Positions 53,735-63,586 of a stretch of 64,000 bases of DNA are shown here, piece after piece. The translations under genes were made by a program, and so were the position numbers. The notes beneath the pieces were generated by a model. The model had not been told where the DNA came from, made no database searches, and saw nothing but the letters and a program-made list of their open reading frames with translations. The stretch's first letter is position 1. Each line of letters opens with the position of its first letter. The stretch is from Antarctobacter heliothermus (lineage in GTDB: Bacteria; Pseudomonadota; Alphaproteobacteria; Rhodobacterales; Rhodobacteraceae). The stretch spans positions 2,671,001 to 2,735,000 of the forward strand of contig NZ_CP022540.1 in NCBI RefSeq assembly GCF_002237555.1, written 5' to 3'.

Positions 53735-55029
53735 TGCACAGCCTCCAACAACATCGCACCGCCAAGACCGCCGCCGATGCATTCCGTGGCAATGCCGCGT
53801 TTGGCACCGCGTTTTTTCATGGCATTTGCCAGATGCAGGACGATCCGATTGCCGCTGGTACCGACCGGGTGGCCCAGCGAAATCGCACCACCATCGATAT
53901 TCAACCGGTCGCGATCAATCTGGCCGAACGCCCTGTCCAGACCCAACACGTCTTGGCAGAACGCGTCGTCGTTCCACGCCGCAAGACAGGATAGCACCTG
54001 CGCGGCAAAGGCTTCGTTCAATTCCCACAGGTCGACGTCATCTACGCCCAACTCATTGCGCTGAGCCATAGGCGTGGCAGCCAGCACAGGACCCAGACCC
54101 ATGATCGACGGGTCAAGACCGGCCCATTCGCTGTCGACGATCTGAGCCAACGGAGTAAGGCCGTGATCTGCCACCGCCCGTTCCGAGGCCAGGATGCACC
54201 AACTTGCGCCATCGGTGATCTGGCTGGAGTTCCCGGCAGTGACTTGGCCAAACGGTTCTTCGAAAACTGGTTTCGGTTTCGCTAGCCCGTCCAAATCGCT
54301 GTCGGGCCGCACGCCGTCGTCCTGAGAGTACACCGTGCCGTCGCGGTCAAAGGCGGGCATGACTTCGTCGTCCAGCGAGCCATCGGCCTGGGCCGCGGCA
54401 AGGCGGTGGTGGCTTTGCATGGCGTAGGTATCAGCGCTTCTGCGGTCGATGCCGAACCGATGCGCCAACACCTCGGCGGTCTGGCCCATGTTCAGACGGG
54501 TGATTGGATCCGTCAGACCGCGTTCCAGACCGATCACCGGCTTCAGGAACTCTGGTCGCAGCCCGGCCAATGCCTTGGCCTGTTCCAGCGGCCCCTTGGC
54601 GGCGTTCATTTGCCCGAACCATTCGACCGCCGACTGGCGCAGGGTCAGCGGTGCGTGGCTCAGCGCCTCTGTTCCACCTGCAAGGATCATCTGGTGGTCG
54701 CCGGAGCGGATATATCGGTAAGCGGTGTCGATGCTTTGCATGCCTGACCCGCAATTGATCTGCACCGTAAAGGCGACAGTTTTCTCTGGCAGGCCCAGAC
54801 GCAGCGCCGCCACGCGGGCCGGGTTCATTTCGTCAGCGATGACATTGACGCAACCAAGGATCACCAGATCGAACAGGTCGCGATCATAGGGTTGCCGCGC
54901 CAATAACGGCCGACCGCATTGCACCGCCAGATCGACGGGGGTGAAGGGGCCGGGGCGTCCGCGCGCCTTGAGAAACGGGGTGCGTGCACCGTCAATCAGA
55001 TAAACGCGCTGTTGGCTATTGTCGGTCAT
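53731..55029 (-). CDS. fadI: Acetyl-CoA acyltransferase (thiolase)
   Basis: A 432-residue thiolase. The nucleophilic cysteine is C93 in INCGSGMQ; NEAFAAQ carries the asparagine/glutamate block; GHPVGTSG the histidine; and CIGGGLGGA the second cysteine. The longer form fits the FadI type that pairs with FadJ. Both ends overlap neighbours (ATGA with fadJ at 53731-53734 and with fadE at 55026-55029), so the whole operon is translationally coupled. Confidence 0.92.
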   Translation of the reverse strand: MTDNSQQRVYLIDGARTPFLKARGRPGPFTPVDLAVQCGRPLLARQPYDRDLFDLVILGCVNVIADEMNPARVAALRLGLPEKTVAFTVQINCGSGMQSIDTAYRYIRSGDHQMILAGGTEALSHAPLTLRQSAVEWFGQMNAAKGPLEQAKALAGLRPEFLKPVIGLERGLTDPITRLNMGQTAEVLAHRFGIDRRSADTYAMQSHHRLAAAQADGSLDDEVMPAFDRDGTVYSQDDGVRPDSDLDGLAKPKPVFEEPFGQVTAGNSSQITDGASWCILASERAVADHGLTPLAQIVDSEWAGLDPSIMGLGPVLAATPMAQRNELGVDDVDLWELNEAFAAQVLSCLAAWNDDAFCQDVLGLDRAFGQIDRDRLNIDGGAISLGHPVGTSGNRIVLHLANAMKKRGAKRGIATECIGGGLGGAMLLEAVQ

Positions 55030-57290
55030 TCCGCGGCCTCCTGCGTTGAGGGATCGTTTCCGTCGTCTGTTGTTGGTGAGGCGTCGGGAAACAGTCGTGC
55101 CAGCTCCTCGGCCGAGTATTCGTCCACGGCGATCACTTCGGCGACCAGCGTGGTCATCCTGTCAATATCTGCTTTCTCGCTTTCGCCGATCAGCCCCTCT
55201 GCCAGAGCCTCTGGCGGGGTTTTGCCTGCCTCGCGTAGTCGTTTCATCACCGGAGCCATCTGGACCACCATGGCATAGCATGTGTTGAGCGTGCCGACGC
55301 CGTCGCGGTTGCAGCCCTCGAACACAGCGCCGACAATCCGGTCTCGCGTGGCGGAGGGTTGGTAAATCAACTCACTGCAGGCAACCGTCAAACGATCATC
55401 CGGACCCTGCCGTCGCTGGCGGGACCATGTCAGAAACCGCAAGACCCAGGCGGCCCAGCGGGCGGGGAGGTTGGTGATCACGTCGTCAAGCGCGGACTGG
55501 ATGCGTTGAAACGCGGTCGCGGCTGCGTAATTCAGCAAGGGCAGATCAGCCTCTTGGCGACCTTCATCCTGCCAGCGTTTCAGGGCCGCTGACAGGATAT
55601 ACATTTCAGACAGGATATCGCCCATACGGCCGCTGATCATTTCCTTGCGTTTTAGGGCACCGCCCAAGGTCAGGAACAAGAAATCCGCCGTCAATGCATA
55701 GGCCGCAGACCATCGCGACAGTTCACGATAGATGGGGGTTGCCGCACCAGCATCCGGGGCAGGGGCGAACCGTCCGCCCGTCAGCGCCCGACCCCAAGCG
55801 CGGAAAATCGTCCTTGTGGTGTGGCCGACATGCGCCCACAGCGATGTGTCAAACATCTCCAACGACATTTGCGGATCATCCTCTTGCAGGGCCAACATAT
55901 TATCCAGCATATGCGGGTGGGCCCGGATCGACCCCTGGCCGAAGATGATCAGACTGCGGGTTACGATATTCGCGCCCTCGACGGTAATTCCGATGGGCAC
56001 CGCGCGGTACAGCGGCAGCAAGTAGTTCGACGGACCGTCGATAACGGCCTTGCCGGAATGCACATCCATCGCGTCATTGACCGCCTCGCGCATACGAAAG
56101 GTCGCGTGGGCCTTCATGATCGCGGAAATCACTGAGAGCGCGCGGCCCTCGTCCAGACCGGCGCAGGTCAGATGACGTGCGGCATCCATCGCATAGGCGT
56201 CCGCCGCCAACCGCCCCAAACGGGCCTGAATACCGCCGAACTTTCCGATCGGCAGATTGAACTGCTGGCGGATACGGGCATAGGCCCCCGTGGTGTGGGC
56301 GCTGAACGCAATCGCCGCACAGCCCATCGACGGGAGTGAGATCCCACGTCCGGCGGCCAGCGCCGACATCAACATCATCCAGCCCTTACCGGCGTAATCC
56401 TGCCCGCCGATGATGTGATCGATGGGGATGAATACGTCGGTGCCGGTGGTCGGACCGTTCATGAACATTGTCGATGAGGGGATATGGCGCCGGCCGGTTT
56501 CGACACCGTCAAGGTGCGTCGGGACCAGCGCACAGGTAATGCCTATATCCTTGGTGTCCCCCAGCAAACCATCCGGATCGCGCAACTTGAACGCCAATCC
56601 CAGCACCGTGCAGACGGGCGACAGCGTGATATAGCGTTTGGCCCAATTCAGCCGTATCCCCAGCACCTCCTGTCCTTGCCATTGTCCGTGACAGACCACG
56701 CCTTCGTCGGTCATTGCTGACGCGTCCGACCCTGCCTCGGCGCTCGTCAACCCAAAGGCGGGCAACTCTGTGCCATCAGCAAGGCGCGGCAGCCATTGGT
56801 CTTTTTGCGCATCTGTGCCGAACATATGCAGCAATTCGCCCGGCCCCAAAGAGTTGGGAACCATGACCGTCACTGCGGCAGCGACAGACCGTGTCGATAT
56901 GAAACGTACGATTTCCGAATGGGCAAAGGCGGAAAAGCCCAGCCCGCCATAGGATTTCGGGATGATCATGCCGAAGAACCTGTTGTCGCGCAGGAATTCC
57001 CAGACCTCGGGTGGCAAATCGCCGTCATGCTGGTTGATTTGCCAGTCATCAATCATCTCGCACAAGGTGCGACAGGGACCGTCGAAAAACGCCTGTTCCT
57101 CGTGATCCAACTTCGGCGCCTTGACCGCATGCAATTTCGACCAGTCGGGGTTGCCGGAGAAAAGCTCAGCTTCCCACCAGACCTCTCCTGCGGTCAGCGC
57201 CTCGCTTTCGGTTTGGGACAGGGCGGGTAATACGGCCTTGGCCCATTTGTAAATCGGTTTGGTCAGATATTTTGAGCGTGTACTGAGCAT
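55026..57290 (-). CDS. fadE: Long-chain acyl-CoA dehydrogenase FadE
   Basis: A 754-residue flavoprotein, starting at ATG 57290 with a strong GGAGG 6 bases before it; the frame is open to 57407 without a better start. The acyl-CoA dehydrogenase core (about 85-470) has the FAD/substrate segments FGLTSAEAGSDASAM and GGVQ-like PIGKFGGIQARLG, followed by the C-terminal DUF1974 extension of the FadE group. It performs the first, FAD-linked step of beta-oxidation. It heads an operon fadE-fadI-fadJ-hydrolase that runs on the minus strand for 7.5 kb. Confidence 0.92.
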   Translation of the reverse strand: MLSTRSKYLTKPIYKWAKAVLPALSQTESEALTAGEVWWEAELFSGNPDWSKLHAVKAPKLDHEEQAFFDGPCRTLCEMIDDWQINQHDGDLPPEVWEFLRDNRFFGMIIPKSYGGLGFSAFAHSEIVRFISTRSVAAAVTVMVPNSLGPGELLHMFGTDAQKDQWLPRLADGTELPAFGLTSAEAGSDASAMTDEGVVCHGQWQGQEVLGIRLNWAKRYITLSPVCTVLGLAFKLRDPDGLLGDTKDIGITCALVPTHLDGVETGRRHIPSSTMFMNGPTTGTDVFIPIDHIIGGQDYAGKGWMMLMSALAAGRGISLPSMGCAAIAFSAHTTGAYARIRQQFNLPIGKFGGIQARLGRLAADAYAMDAARHLTCAGLDEGRALSVISAIMKAHATFRMREAVNDAMDVHSGKAVIDGPSNYLLPLYRAVPIGITVEGANIVTRSLIIFGQGSIRAHPHMLDNMLALQEDDPQMSLEMFDTSLWAHVGHTTRTIFRAWGRALTGGRFAPAPDAGAATPIYRELSRWSAAYALTADFLFLTLGGALKRKEMISGRMGDILSEMYILSAALKRWQDEGRQEADLPLLNYAAATAFQRIQSALDDVITNLPARWAAWVLRFLTWSRQRRQGPDDRLTVACSELIYQPSATRDRIVGAVFEGCNRDGVGTLNTCYAMVVQMAPVMKRLREAGKTPPEALAEGLIGESEKADIDRMTTLVAEVIAVDEYSAEELARLFPDASPTTDDGNDPSTQEAAE

Positions 57291-57648
57291 GGGTGCCTCC
57301 AAACGTGCAACGCACAGCCGGCGGCACCAGTTCCGCAACAGGGTCGGACACATGCCAGTTCTCGGTACAGTTCTGGGTGCAAATGTGGCGCCCGATTGTC
57401 CTGCCAATTCACAGACAGCGAACGGCGTTGCCGTTTTTTTCGGACGACTATTCGGTATCGGTCCGCGTTAGTGGGCGCGATCACATAATCAGAGCCCCGG
57501 TCACGACAGGGGCGTCCGTTTCGATACAGGCCTGCCGGAGAGGGAGACATGGATCGAATTGCCAAGGAACCAATTTCAGTTTTTCGTGTTCACAACAAGA
57601 AACGGTTTTCGCTGGTAAACAACACAGCAATCGGATGGGCCACATGAC
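57291..57648. other. Divergent regulatory region between fadE and the permease
   Basis: The space holds promoters for the fad operon (minus) and the permease (plus), plus a plus-strand terminator-like hairpin at 57421-57440. No reliable gene is present. Confidence 0.55.
57421..57440 (+). terminator. Terminator-like hairpin in the fadE upstream region
   Basis: AACGGC (57421-57426) pairs with GCCGTT (57430-57435) around GTT, with T from 57434 to 57440. On the plus strand it is a typical rho-independent terminator although no plus-strand gene precedes it, so it may end a small RNA or stop read-through. Confidence 0.5.
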
Positions 57649-59046
57649 ATGGCAGATGAAACTTCAAGCGCTGAAGCGGGAGGAAAGACCAAACTCAAGC
57701 GAGTCATGGGGCCGGGTCTGTTGCTCTTATTCATCGTCGGTGATGTCCTTGGCACTGGTATCTATGCCCTGACAGGAAAGGTCGCAGACGAAGTCGGTGG
57801 AATCGTCTGGTTGCCGTTCCTCGTGGCCTTTGTGCTGGCTGCGGTGACGGCGTGCAGTTATCTGGAACTTGTGACCAAATACCCACGCGCGGCGGGTGCA
57901 GCCCTATACACCCACAAGGCGTTTGGCATCCATTTCGTCACGTTTCTCGTTGCGTTTGCAGTCATGTCCTCGGGGATCACGTCAGCCGCTACCGCGTCGC
58001 GCGCGTTTGCCGAGAATTTCGGCGAAAGCACTGGCATGGGAACCGGGGCATTCGGCGTAACGGCGGTCAGTCTGACCTTCATCGCACTCATTGCCGCAGT
58101 CAACGTGCGCGGCGTCGGTGAAAGCGTCAAGATGAACGTCGCCTTCACCTGCGTTGAATTGACCGGCCTCGTCATCATCATCCTCATTGGCGCTTGGGCA
58201 TTGGCGGGTGGACAAGGCGATTTCGGCCGCGCTTTCGATTTCAGCCAGGCGGGTGACAAAGGACTGTTCTGGCCGGTCATTGCCGCGACGACGCTGGCAT
58301 TTTTCGCAATGGTGGGTTTTGAGGATTCGGTGAACATGGCCGAGGAATCAAAGAATCCGTCGCGGATCTTTCCCAAGGTCTTGCTGGGTGGGTTGCTGAT
58401 CACCGGTGTCATCTATCTGCTAGTGTCGATTACTGCGATCGCATTGGTTGATGCGGAAAAACTGAGCGAAGGCGCCACTCCGCTGCTCAAGGTTGTCGAG
58501 GCTGGAGCGCCATGGTTTCCGATCAGCGTGTTTGGTGTGATCACTATGTGTGCTGTTGCCAACTCGGCGTTGATCAACATGCTCATGGCGTCGCGGCTGC
58601 TGTATGGCATGGCCGAGGAAAGAGTGCTGCCAAAGGCGTTTGGCGTGGTGCTGTCCGGACGCCAGACGCCCTGGATTGCCATCCTGTTCACCACCGCGCT
58701 GGCCGCTGGGCTGGTCACCTTTGTCGGCGCGGTGCCGGCGTTGGGCGGCACGACGGCGTTGTTGTTGCTTGCGGTGTTTGCTGTGGTCAACGTCGCGGTG
58801 CTTGTATTGCGCAAAGACAGCGTGGACCACGACCATTTCACCGCCCCCGCGGGGCTGCCCTATGCGGGAGCGGCCAGTTGCGCGTTTTTTGTTGGTCCAT
58901 GGACGGGTCGCGACCCGGTGCAATATCTGATCGCAGGGATCCTGATCGCCATTGGAATGGTACTGTGGACGGGGACCGTGTTCTACATGAAATCAAATAA
59001 GACAGCCCCACCGGGCGGCGACGGCATGAGCGATTTGGTGCAATGA
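57649..59046 (+). CDS. APC-family amino-acid permease
   Basis: A 465-residue transporter with about 12 membrane segments. The GDVLGTGIYALTGKVADEVG block (20 residues, 27-46) is the unwound first helix that binds the amino acid in APC transporters. LNGA-like FFAMVGFEDSVNMAEESKNP marks helix 6. A strong GGAT-type site precedes ATG 57649. The substrate is not predictable. It is the first gene of a plus-strand run into the caa3 oxidase genes, 7 bases before coxB. Confidence 0.87.
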   Translation: MADETSSAEAGGKTKLKRVMGPGLLLLFIVGDVLGTGIYALTGKVADEVGGIVWLPFLVAFVLAAVTACSYLELVTKYPRAAGAALYTHKAFGIHFVTFLVAFAVMSSGITSAATASRAFAENFGESTGMGTGAFGVTAVSLTFIALIAAVNVRGVGESVKMNVAFTCVELTGLVIIILIGAWALAGGQGDFGRAFDFSQAGDKGLFWPVIAATTLAFFAMVGFEDSVNMAEESKNPSRIFPKVLLGGLLITGVIYLLVSITAIALVDAEKLSEGATPLLKVVEAGAPWFPISVFGVITMCAVANSALINMLMASRLLYGMAEERVLPKAFGVVLSGRQTPWIAILFTTALAAGLVTFVGAVPALGGTTALLLLAVFAVVNVAVLVLRKDSVDHDHFTAPAGLPYAGAASCAFFVGPWTGRDPVQYLIAGILIAIGMVLWTGTVFYMKSNKTAPPGGDGMSDLVQ

Positions 59047-59053
59047 TGTCCTG

Positions 59054-60052
59054 ATGGGTGTGGCATACAGAAATCCGTTGAACCGGGCCTTGGCCATTCT
59101 GGCAGGCGTATTGCTGTTGTCGTCCTGCGCGGGGCGACAATCCGTTCTTGACCCCGCAGGCATCGATGCGTTGTCGGTTTATGACTTGGCGCGTGTCATG
59201 TTCATTGGCGCAATTGTTCTGTGGCTGATGGTCGGCGCGCTGTTCATCTATGCCACCCGTATCCGCCCGCAGGAAATGCCACGCCGCACCGCCGAGATGG
59301 TGATTATCGGCGGCGGCCTCGTGTTTCCGGTGCTTTTGCTAAGCGGACTGCTGGTCTACAGCTTGCCGATGATGGGGGCGCAGCGCGTCGCCGATGACGG
59401 GATGCGCGTACATGTCACCGCCGAGCAGTGGTGGTGGCGGGTCGAGTATGAATTGCCGGGCGATGAACGGATTGTATCGGCCAACGAATTGCGGCTGCCG
59501 GTCGGCGCGCGCACCGGGCTGGTCCTTAACGCAAAGAAAGTGATCCATTCCTTCTGGGTGCCTGCTCTGGGGGGCAAGACCGACATGATCCCCGGGCGCG
59601 AGACCTTCATGTCTTTGGCACCAGAAAGGCCAGGAGTGTACCGCGGCCAATGCGCCGAATTCTGCGGAGCGTCCCATGCGTTGATGGCGTTTGAAACCGT
59701 GGTGATGGCACCGCAGGATTTTGCCGTTTGGCTGGCGGCAGAGGCGGGCGACGCTGTGCCGCCCGCGACGCCGCAGGCAATCCGGGGGGCGCGGGTCTTT
59801 GCCCGAGAGGGGTGTGGTGCCTGCCATGCGATACGCGGCACCGCCGCCATCGGGCAGGTGGGGCCGGATTTGACCCACATCGGCACCCGCGCATCGCTGG
59901 CCGCAGGAACACTGGGCACCACGCCAGAAGATTTCGCCCGGTGGCTGGGTCATGCCGAAGACATCAAACCCGAGGTGGCCATGCCGACTTATGATTACCT
60001 CTCTCCCGCCGACCTAGCCGCGCTCGTGGCCTATCTGAAGGGGCTGACATGA
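59054..60052 (+). CDS. coxB: Cytochrome c oxidase subunit II fused to cytochrome c (caa3 type)
   Basis: A 332-residue protein. A lipobox LLSSC (cysteine 25) follows the signal, then two membrane helices. The CuA site is H165 and C200-x3-C204-x3-H208-x2-M211. A cytochrome c domain at the C terminus has C254-GACH-258 and a likely methionine ligand in EVAMPTY (about M310). This subunit II-cytochrome c fusion defines caa3-type oxidases, which take electrons from a small cytochrome c. Its stop overlaps the start of the coxA fusion (ATGA at 60049-60052). Confidence 0.93.
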   Translation: MGVAYRNPLNRALAILAGVLLLSSCAGRQSVLDPAGIDALSVYDLARVMFIGAIVLWLMVGALFIYATRIRPQEMPRRTAEMVIIGGGLVFPVLLLSGLLVYSLPMMGAQRVADDGMRVHVTAEQWWWRVEYELPGDERIVSANELRLPVGARTGLVLNAKKVIHSFWVPALGGKTDMIPGRETFMSLAPERPGVYRGQCAEFCGASHALMAFETVVMAPQDFAVWLAAEAGDAVPPATPQAIRGARVFAREGCGACHAIRGTAAIGQVGPDLTHIGTRASLAAGTLGTTPEDFARWLGHAEDIKPEVAMPTYDYLSPADLAALVAYLKGLT

Positions 60053-62613
60053 ACGAACGTGAACACTTGCCCGTCGCCACAGGCCCCTATCCTCCGACCG
60101 AGGAGATGCTGGCAGTACCCGTCAGCAAAGAAGAACAAGAACGTGGCAAAGCCGAATTGCGGGCGGCATGGAAGACGCCTGAAGGCTGGCGCTACTTTTC
60201 GGCGGTGAACAACACCGAGGTCGGCGTCTGGTATTGCTTGACCGCCTTTGCCTTCATGTTGATCGCCGGGTTGCTGGCGCTGGCAATACGTGTGCAACTG
60301 GCGTTTCCGGACAACACGTTCCTTGATGCCGACCGGTTCAACCAGTTCTTTACCATGCATGGCTCGGCGATGATGTTCCTGTTCGCCGTCCCGATGTTCG
60401 AGGCCATTTCGATCCTACTGCTGCCGGCCTTTTGCGGCGCGCGGGATATGCCGTTTCCGCGCCTCTCGGCCTTTGGCTACTGGTGTTTTCTGATCGGAGG
60501 GTGCTTTGTTCTAGGCTCGCTGATCTTTGACGCCGGGCCAAAGGCGGGTTGGTTCATGTATCCGCCCCTAGCTACAAAGGAAGAGGGCATTGGGCCGGAT
60601 GTATGGTTGCTGGGCCTGTCCTTCATCGAGGTCGCCAGCATTGCCGCGGCGGTCGAACTGATCGTCGGCTCGCTCAAATGTCGTCCGCCGGGAATGCGTG
60701 TCAACATCATGCCGCTGTATGCGTGGTATGTGATGGTGGTTGGCGGGATGATCCTGTTCGCCTTTCCGCCCCTGATCGCAGGTGATTTCCTGTTCGAGCT
60801 TGAGCGCAGCTTTGACTGGCCATTCTTTGATCCGACTCGTGGCGGCGACCCGGTGCTGTGGCAGCACCTGTTCTGGATCTTTGGCCATCCAGAGGTCTAC
60901 ATCGTCTTCCTGCCTTCGATCGCTATTGCCGCGATGATCGTGCCCACCGTCGCGCAGCGGCCGATTGTGGGGTATTCTTGGATCGTGCTCAGCGCGGTCG
61001 GCACCGGCTTCTTGTCGTTTGGGCTGTGGGTACACCACATGTTCACCACCGGCTTGCCGCAGTTGTCATTGGGGTTCTTTTCCGCTGCCAGCGAGGCGGT
61101 GGTCATTCCTACGGGCATTCAGTTGTTCGCCTTTGTGGCGACACTGATGGTCGGGCGGGTAAAGATGTCGCTTCCGATGCTGTGGATTGCGGGCGCGCTG
61201 GCGATCTTTGTGGCGGGCGGATTGACCGGGGTCATGCTGGCCATCGTGCCGTTCAACTGGCAAGTACACGACACCTATTTCATTGTCGCTCATCTGCATT
61301 ACACCCTGTTTGGCGGCATGGTGTTTCCGGTGATCGCGGGCGTCTATTATTTCTACCCGTTCTTCCGCAAGAAACTGCTGTCCGAAACGCTGGGTCGTTG
61401 GGCATTTTGGCTGATCTTTACCGGGTTCAATGTCACCTTCTTGCCGATGCACCTGACCGGGTTGCGGGGGATGCCACGCCGCATCTTTACCTATCCCGAA
61501 AGCGCGGGCTGGGGCACGTTGAACATGATCTCTACCGTTGGGGCCTTTGTCATCGCTGCGGGGTTTGCGGTGTTCGTCTATGACCTGCTGCGATCAAAGA
61601 AAAACCAGCCACAAATTCCGCGCAACCCGTGGGGGGCGGGTACACTGGAGTTCAGCCATGACGTCCCCGACGAGGCCTGGGGTGTGCGGTCGATCCCGCA
61701 TGTCACCTCGCGTTATCCGTTGTGGGAGCAGGACAAGATCGTCGAGCGTATGGATGCGGGCCGCTACTACCTGCCGGATGCGCCGGATCATCAGCGCGAA
61801 ACCATCGTGACCTCGGTTATCGACGCAAAACCGGTGTATGTGCAGCGCGTCACCGGACCGGCCTGGATCACGCTCTGGGCGGCGGGGTTCACCGGCGGCG
61901 CCTTTATCTTTCCGACATTCCACATGTATGCGCCAGCTATCGTTTGCGGTGCCTTTGCCATTGTCTGTGTGCTCTATTGGTTGTGGACGGCGACCGCCCG
62001 CCCGCCAAAGGACCAGATGCGCGACGTCGGGTTGGGCCTACGTCTGCCGACCTATGCCTCTGGTCCGGATTCGGTCGGCTGGTGGGCGGTGTGGATTACC
62101 ATGTTGGGGGACGCCACGGCCTACGCCAGCCTCGTGTTCGGGTTCTTCTTTTATTGGACGGCCCGACCCGATTTCCCCCCCGAAGGCGCGGCCCATCCGA
62201 CAGGGCTGTGGGTGGCTTGCGCCGCTGCGGCGCTGTTCCTGACCTGGGCACTTACTGTCACCGCGCGCGAGGTGAACCGCCGAGGAGGCGTGGCACTGGC
62301 GCGTGGCGCGCTGTTAGTGGCCATGGCGGCGGCGGCGGGTGGGGCCGCGTCACTGGCGGCATCCGTGACCGCTTTGGACCCGACCACGCATGTCTATCCG
62401 GCAATCATGTGGGCGCTGATGGTCTGGGTCGTGGTGCATGTGGGGGCGGGCGTGATCATGCTGGGGTATTGTCTGGCAGGCAGCCTCTTTGGCAAGCTCA
62501 CATCGCTGTACGACGCCGATCTGCAAAACGTGACGTTGTTTTGGCATTTCCTCGTGCTTGAGGCGCTGGTGACAGCCACCGTGCTTGGGTTGGTGCCGGG
62601 ATGGCTGGCATGA
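60049..62613 (+). CDS. Cytochrome c oxidase subunit I fused to subunit III (caa3 type)
   Basis: An 854-residue fusion. The first about 560 residues are subunit I: HGSAMM (low-spin haem a histidine), WIFGHPEVY (CuB histidine cross-linked to tyrosine), HHMF (CuB) and AHLHYTLFGG (haem histidines). Residues about 605-850 add a subunit III-like set of helices, including DATAYASLVFGFFF. It reduces O2 to water and pumps protons. Fused I-III proteins occur in some bacterial caa3 oxidases. The next gene starts inside its stop codon (ATGA at 62610-62613). Confidence 0.92.
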   Translation: MNEREHLPVATGPYPPTEEMLAVPVSKEEQERGKAELRAAWKTPEGWRYFSAVNNTEVGVWYCLTAFAFMLIAGLLALAIRVQLAFPDNTFLDADRFNQFFTMHGSAMMFLFAVPMFEAISILLLPAFCGARDMPFPRLSAFGYWCFLIGGCFVLGSLIFDAGPKAGWFMYPPLATKEEGIGPDVWLLGLSFIEVASIAAAVELIVGSLKCRPPGMRVNIMPLYAWYVMVVGGMILFAFPPLIAGDFLFELERSFDWPFFDPTRGGDPVLWQHLFWIFGHPEVYIVFLPSIAIAAMIVPTVAQRPIVGYSWIVLSAVGTGFLSFGLWVHHMFTTGLPQLSLGFFSAASEAVVIPTGIQLFAFVATLMVGRVKMSLPMLWIAGALAIFVAGGLTGVMLAIVPFNWQVHDTYFIVAHLHYTLFGGMVFPVIAGVYYFYPFFRKKLLSETLGRWAFWLIFTGFNVTFLPMHLTGLRGMPRRIFTYPESAGWGTLNMISTVGAFVIAAGFAVFVYDLLRSKKNQPQIPRNPWGAGTLEFSHDVPDEAWGVRSIPHVTSRYPLWEQDKIVERMDAGRYYLPDAPDHQRETIVTSVIDAKPVYVQRVTGPAWITLWAAGFTGGAFIFPTFHMYAPAIVCGAFAIVCVLYWLWTATARPPKDQMRDVGLGLRLPTYASGPDSVGWWAVWITMLGDATAYASLVFGFFFYWTARPDFPPEGAAHPTGLWVACAAAALFLTWALTVTAREVNRRGGVALARGALLVAMAAAAGGAASLAASVTALDPTTHVYPAIMWALMVWVVVHVGAGVIMLGYCLAGSLFGKLTSLYDADLQNVTLFWHFLVLEALVTATVLGLVPGWLA

Positions 62614-62999
62614 CAAATCGACAACAGGAAGTGCGTGAATTCCGCGACGAGGCGCTGAGCCTGTGGCGCATCACCTTTGGTCCGGTGATCTGGGCGACGC
62701 ATTTCGTGGCATGTTACGGCCTGACTTCGCTGATCTGCGCCACGGACGGGCAGGTCGATGAGCTGCGGCTGGGAATTGGGATTGGCACTCTGGTGGCCCT
62801 TGTGGGCATTGCCTGGTTGGGTTGGCAGGCTTGGCGGCAGTGGGATGTCCTGCACAACCGCGATTGGGAAAACGACTCCGGCACCAGCCAAGATCGGCAC
62901 CAGTTTCTGGGACACGCGGCTTTCCTGCTGGCAATTATCTCCTTTATCGGGGTCACTTATGTCTCGCTGCCCGCGTTGCTGATTGGGACCTGCCAATGA
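62610..62999 (+). CDS. Small membrane protein of the caa3 oxidase operon
   Basis: A 129-residue protein from ATG 62610, which overlaps the coxA-coxC stop (ATGA). It has three membrane segments and no cofactor motif. It is often found in this place in caa3 operons but I know of no assigned function; it may help assembly or be an extra subunit. It ends in a 4-base overlap with the CtaG-like gene. Confidence 0.75.
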   Translation: MTNRQQEVREFRDEALSLWRITFGPVIWATHFVACYGLTSLICATDGQVDELRLGIGIGTLVALVGIAWLGWQAWRQWDVLHNRDWENDSGTSQDRHQFLGHAAFLLAIISFIGVTYVSLPALLIGTCQ

Positions 63000-63586
63000 C
63001 TGCTGCGGGACAAATTGGGGCAGGATTCATCGGGCTTGGCCTGTTGGCCGTGCTCTGGCTGCTGCCGCTAGGCGGCTGGCTGGGGTCCGATTTTCCCCAC
63101 CACATGCTGCGGCACATGGGTCTGGTGGCGGTGGTTGCGCCGCTGTTGGTGCTTGGTTTCCCACGCGCCACGTCGTTTTTCGCCTTTTCGCCGCTGCTGG
63201 GGGCGGTGGTCGAATTTGTCGTTGTCTGGGGTTGGCATCTACCGGGACTGCACGCGCTGGCGGATGGTCACACGGTCTGGCTGATTGTGGAGCAGGGCAG
63301 CTTTTTTCTGGCGGGGCTGCTGGTGTGGGCCGGGGCGCTGCGCGCTGCGGAACCGTTGGCGGGCGCGGGCGGGCTGTTGCTGACATCAATGCACATGACG
63401 TTGTTGGGGGCACTGATCATCTTGGCGCCACGCGATCTGTACGCGGAAATCTGCGGCCGCGCGCCCGATCTTGATGCGCAGCAGATTGGTGGGTTCATCA
63501 TGCTTGGGATCGGCACCCCGGTTTACCTGATCTCTGGGCTGCTGCTGACCGGGAAGGCGTTGAAGCACCAAGAGGTCGGGCTATGA
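62996..63586 (+). CDS. CtaG-like (caa3-type) cytochrome c oxidase assembly protein
   Basis: A 196-residue polytopic protein starting at ATG 62996 in an ATGA overlap. It has about six membrane segments, HHMLRHMG with histidines facing a segment, and VWGWHLPGLH, which fits the caa3_CtaG group (a different family from the copper chaperone Cox11). These proteins help insert copper or assemble the oxidase. The next gene begins in its last codon (63583). Confidence 0.82.
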   Translation: MTAAGQIGAGFIGLGLLAVLWLLPLGGWLGSDFPHHMLRHMGLVAVVAPLLVLGFPRATSFFAFSPLLGAVVEFVVVWGWHLPGLHALADGHTVWLIVEQGSFFLAGLLVWAGALRAAEPLAGAGGLLLTSMHMTLLGALIILAPRDLYAEICGRAPDLDAQQIGGFIMLGIGTPVYLISGLLLTGKALKHQEVGL

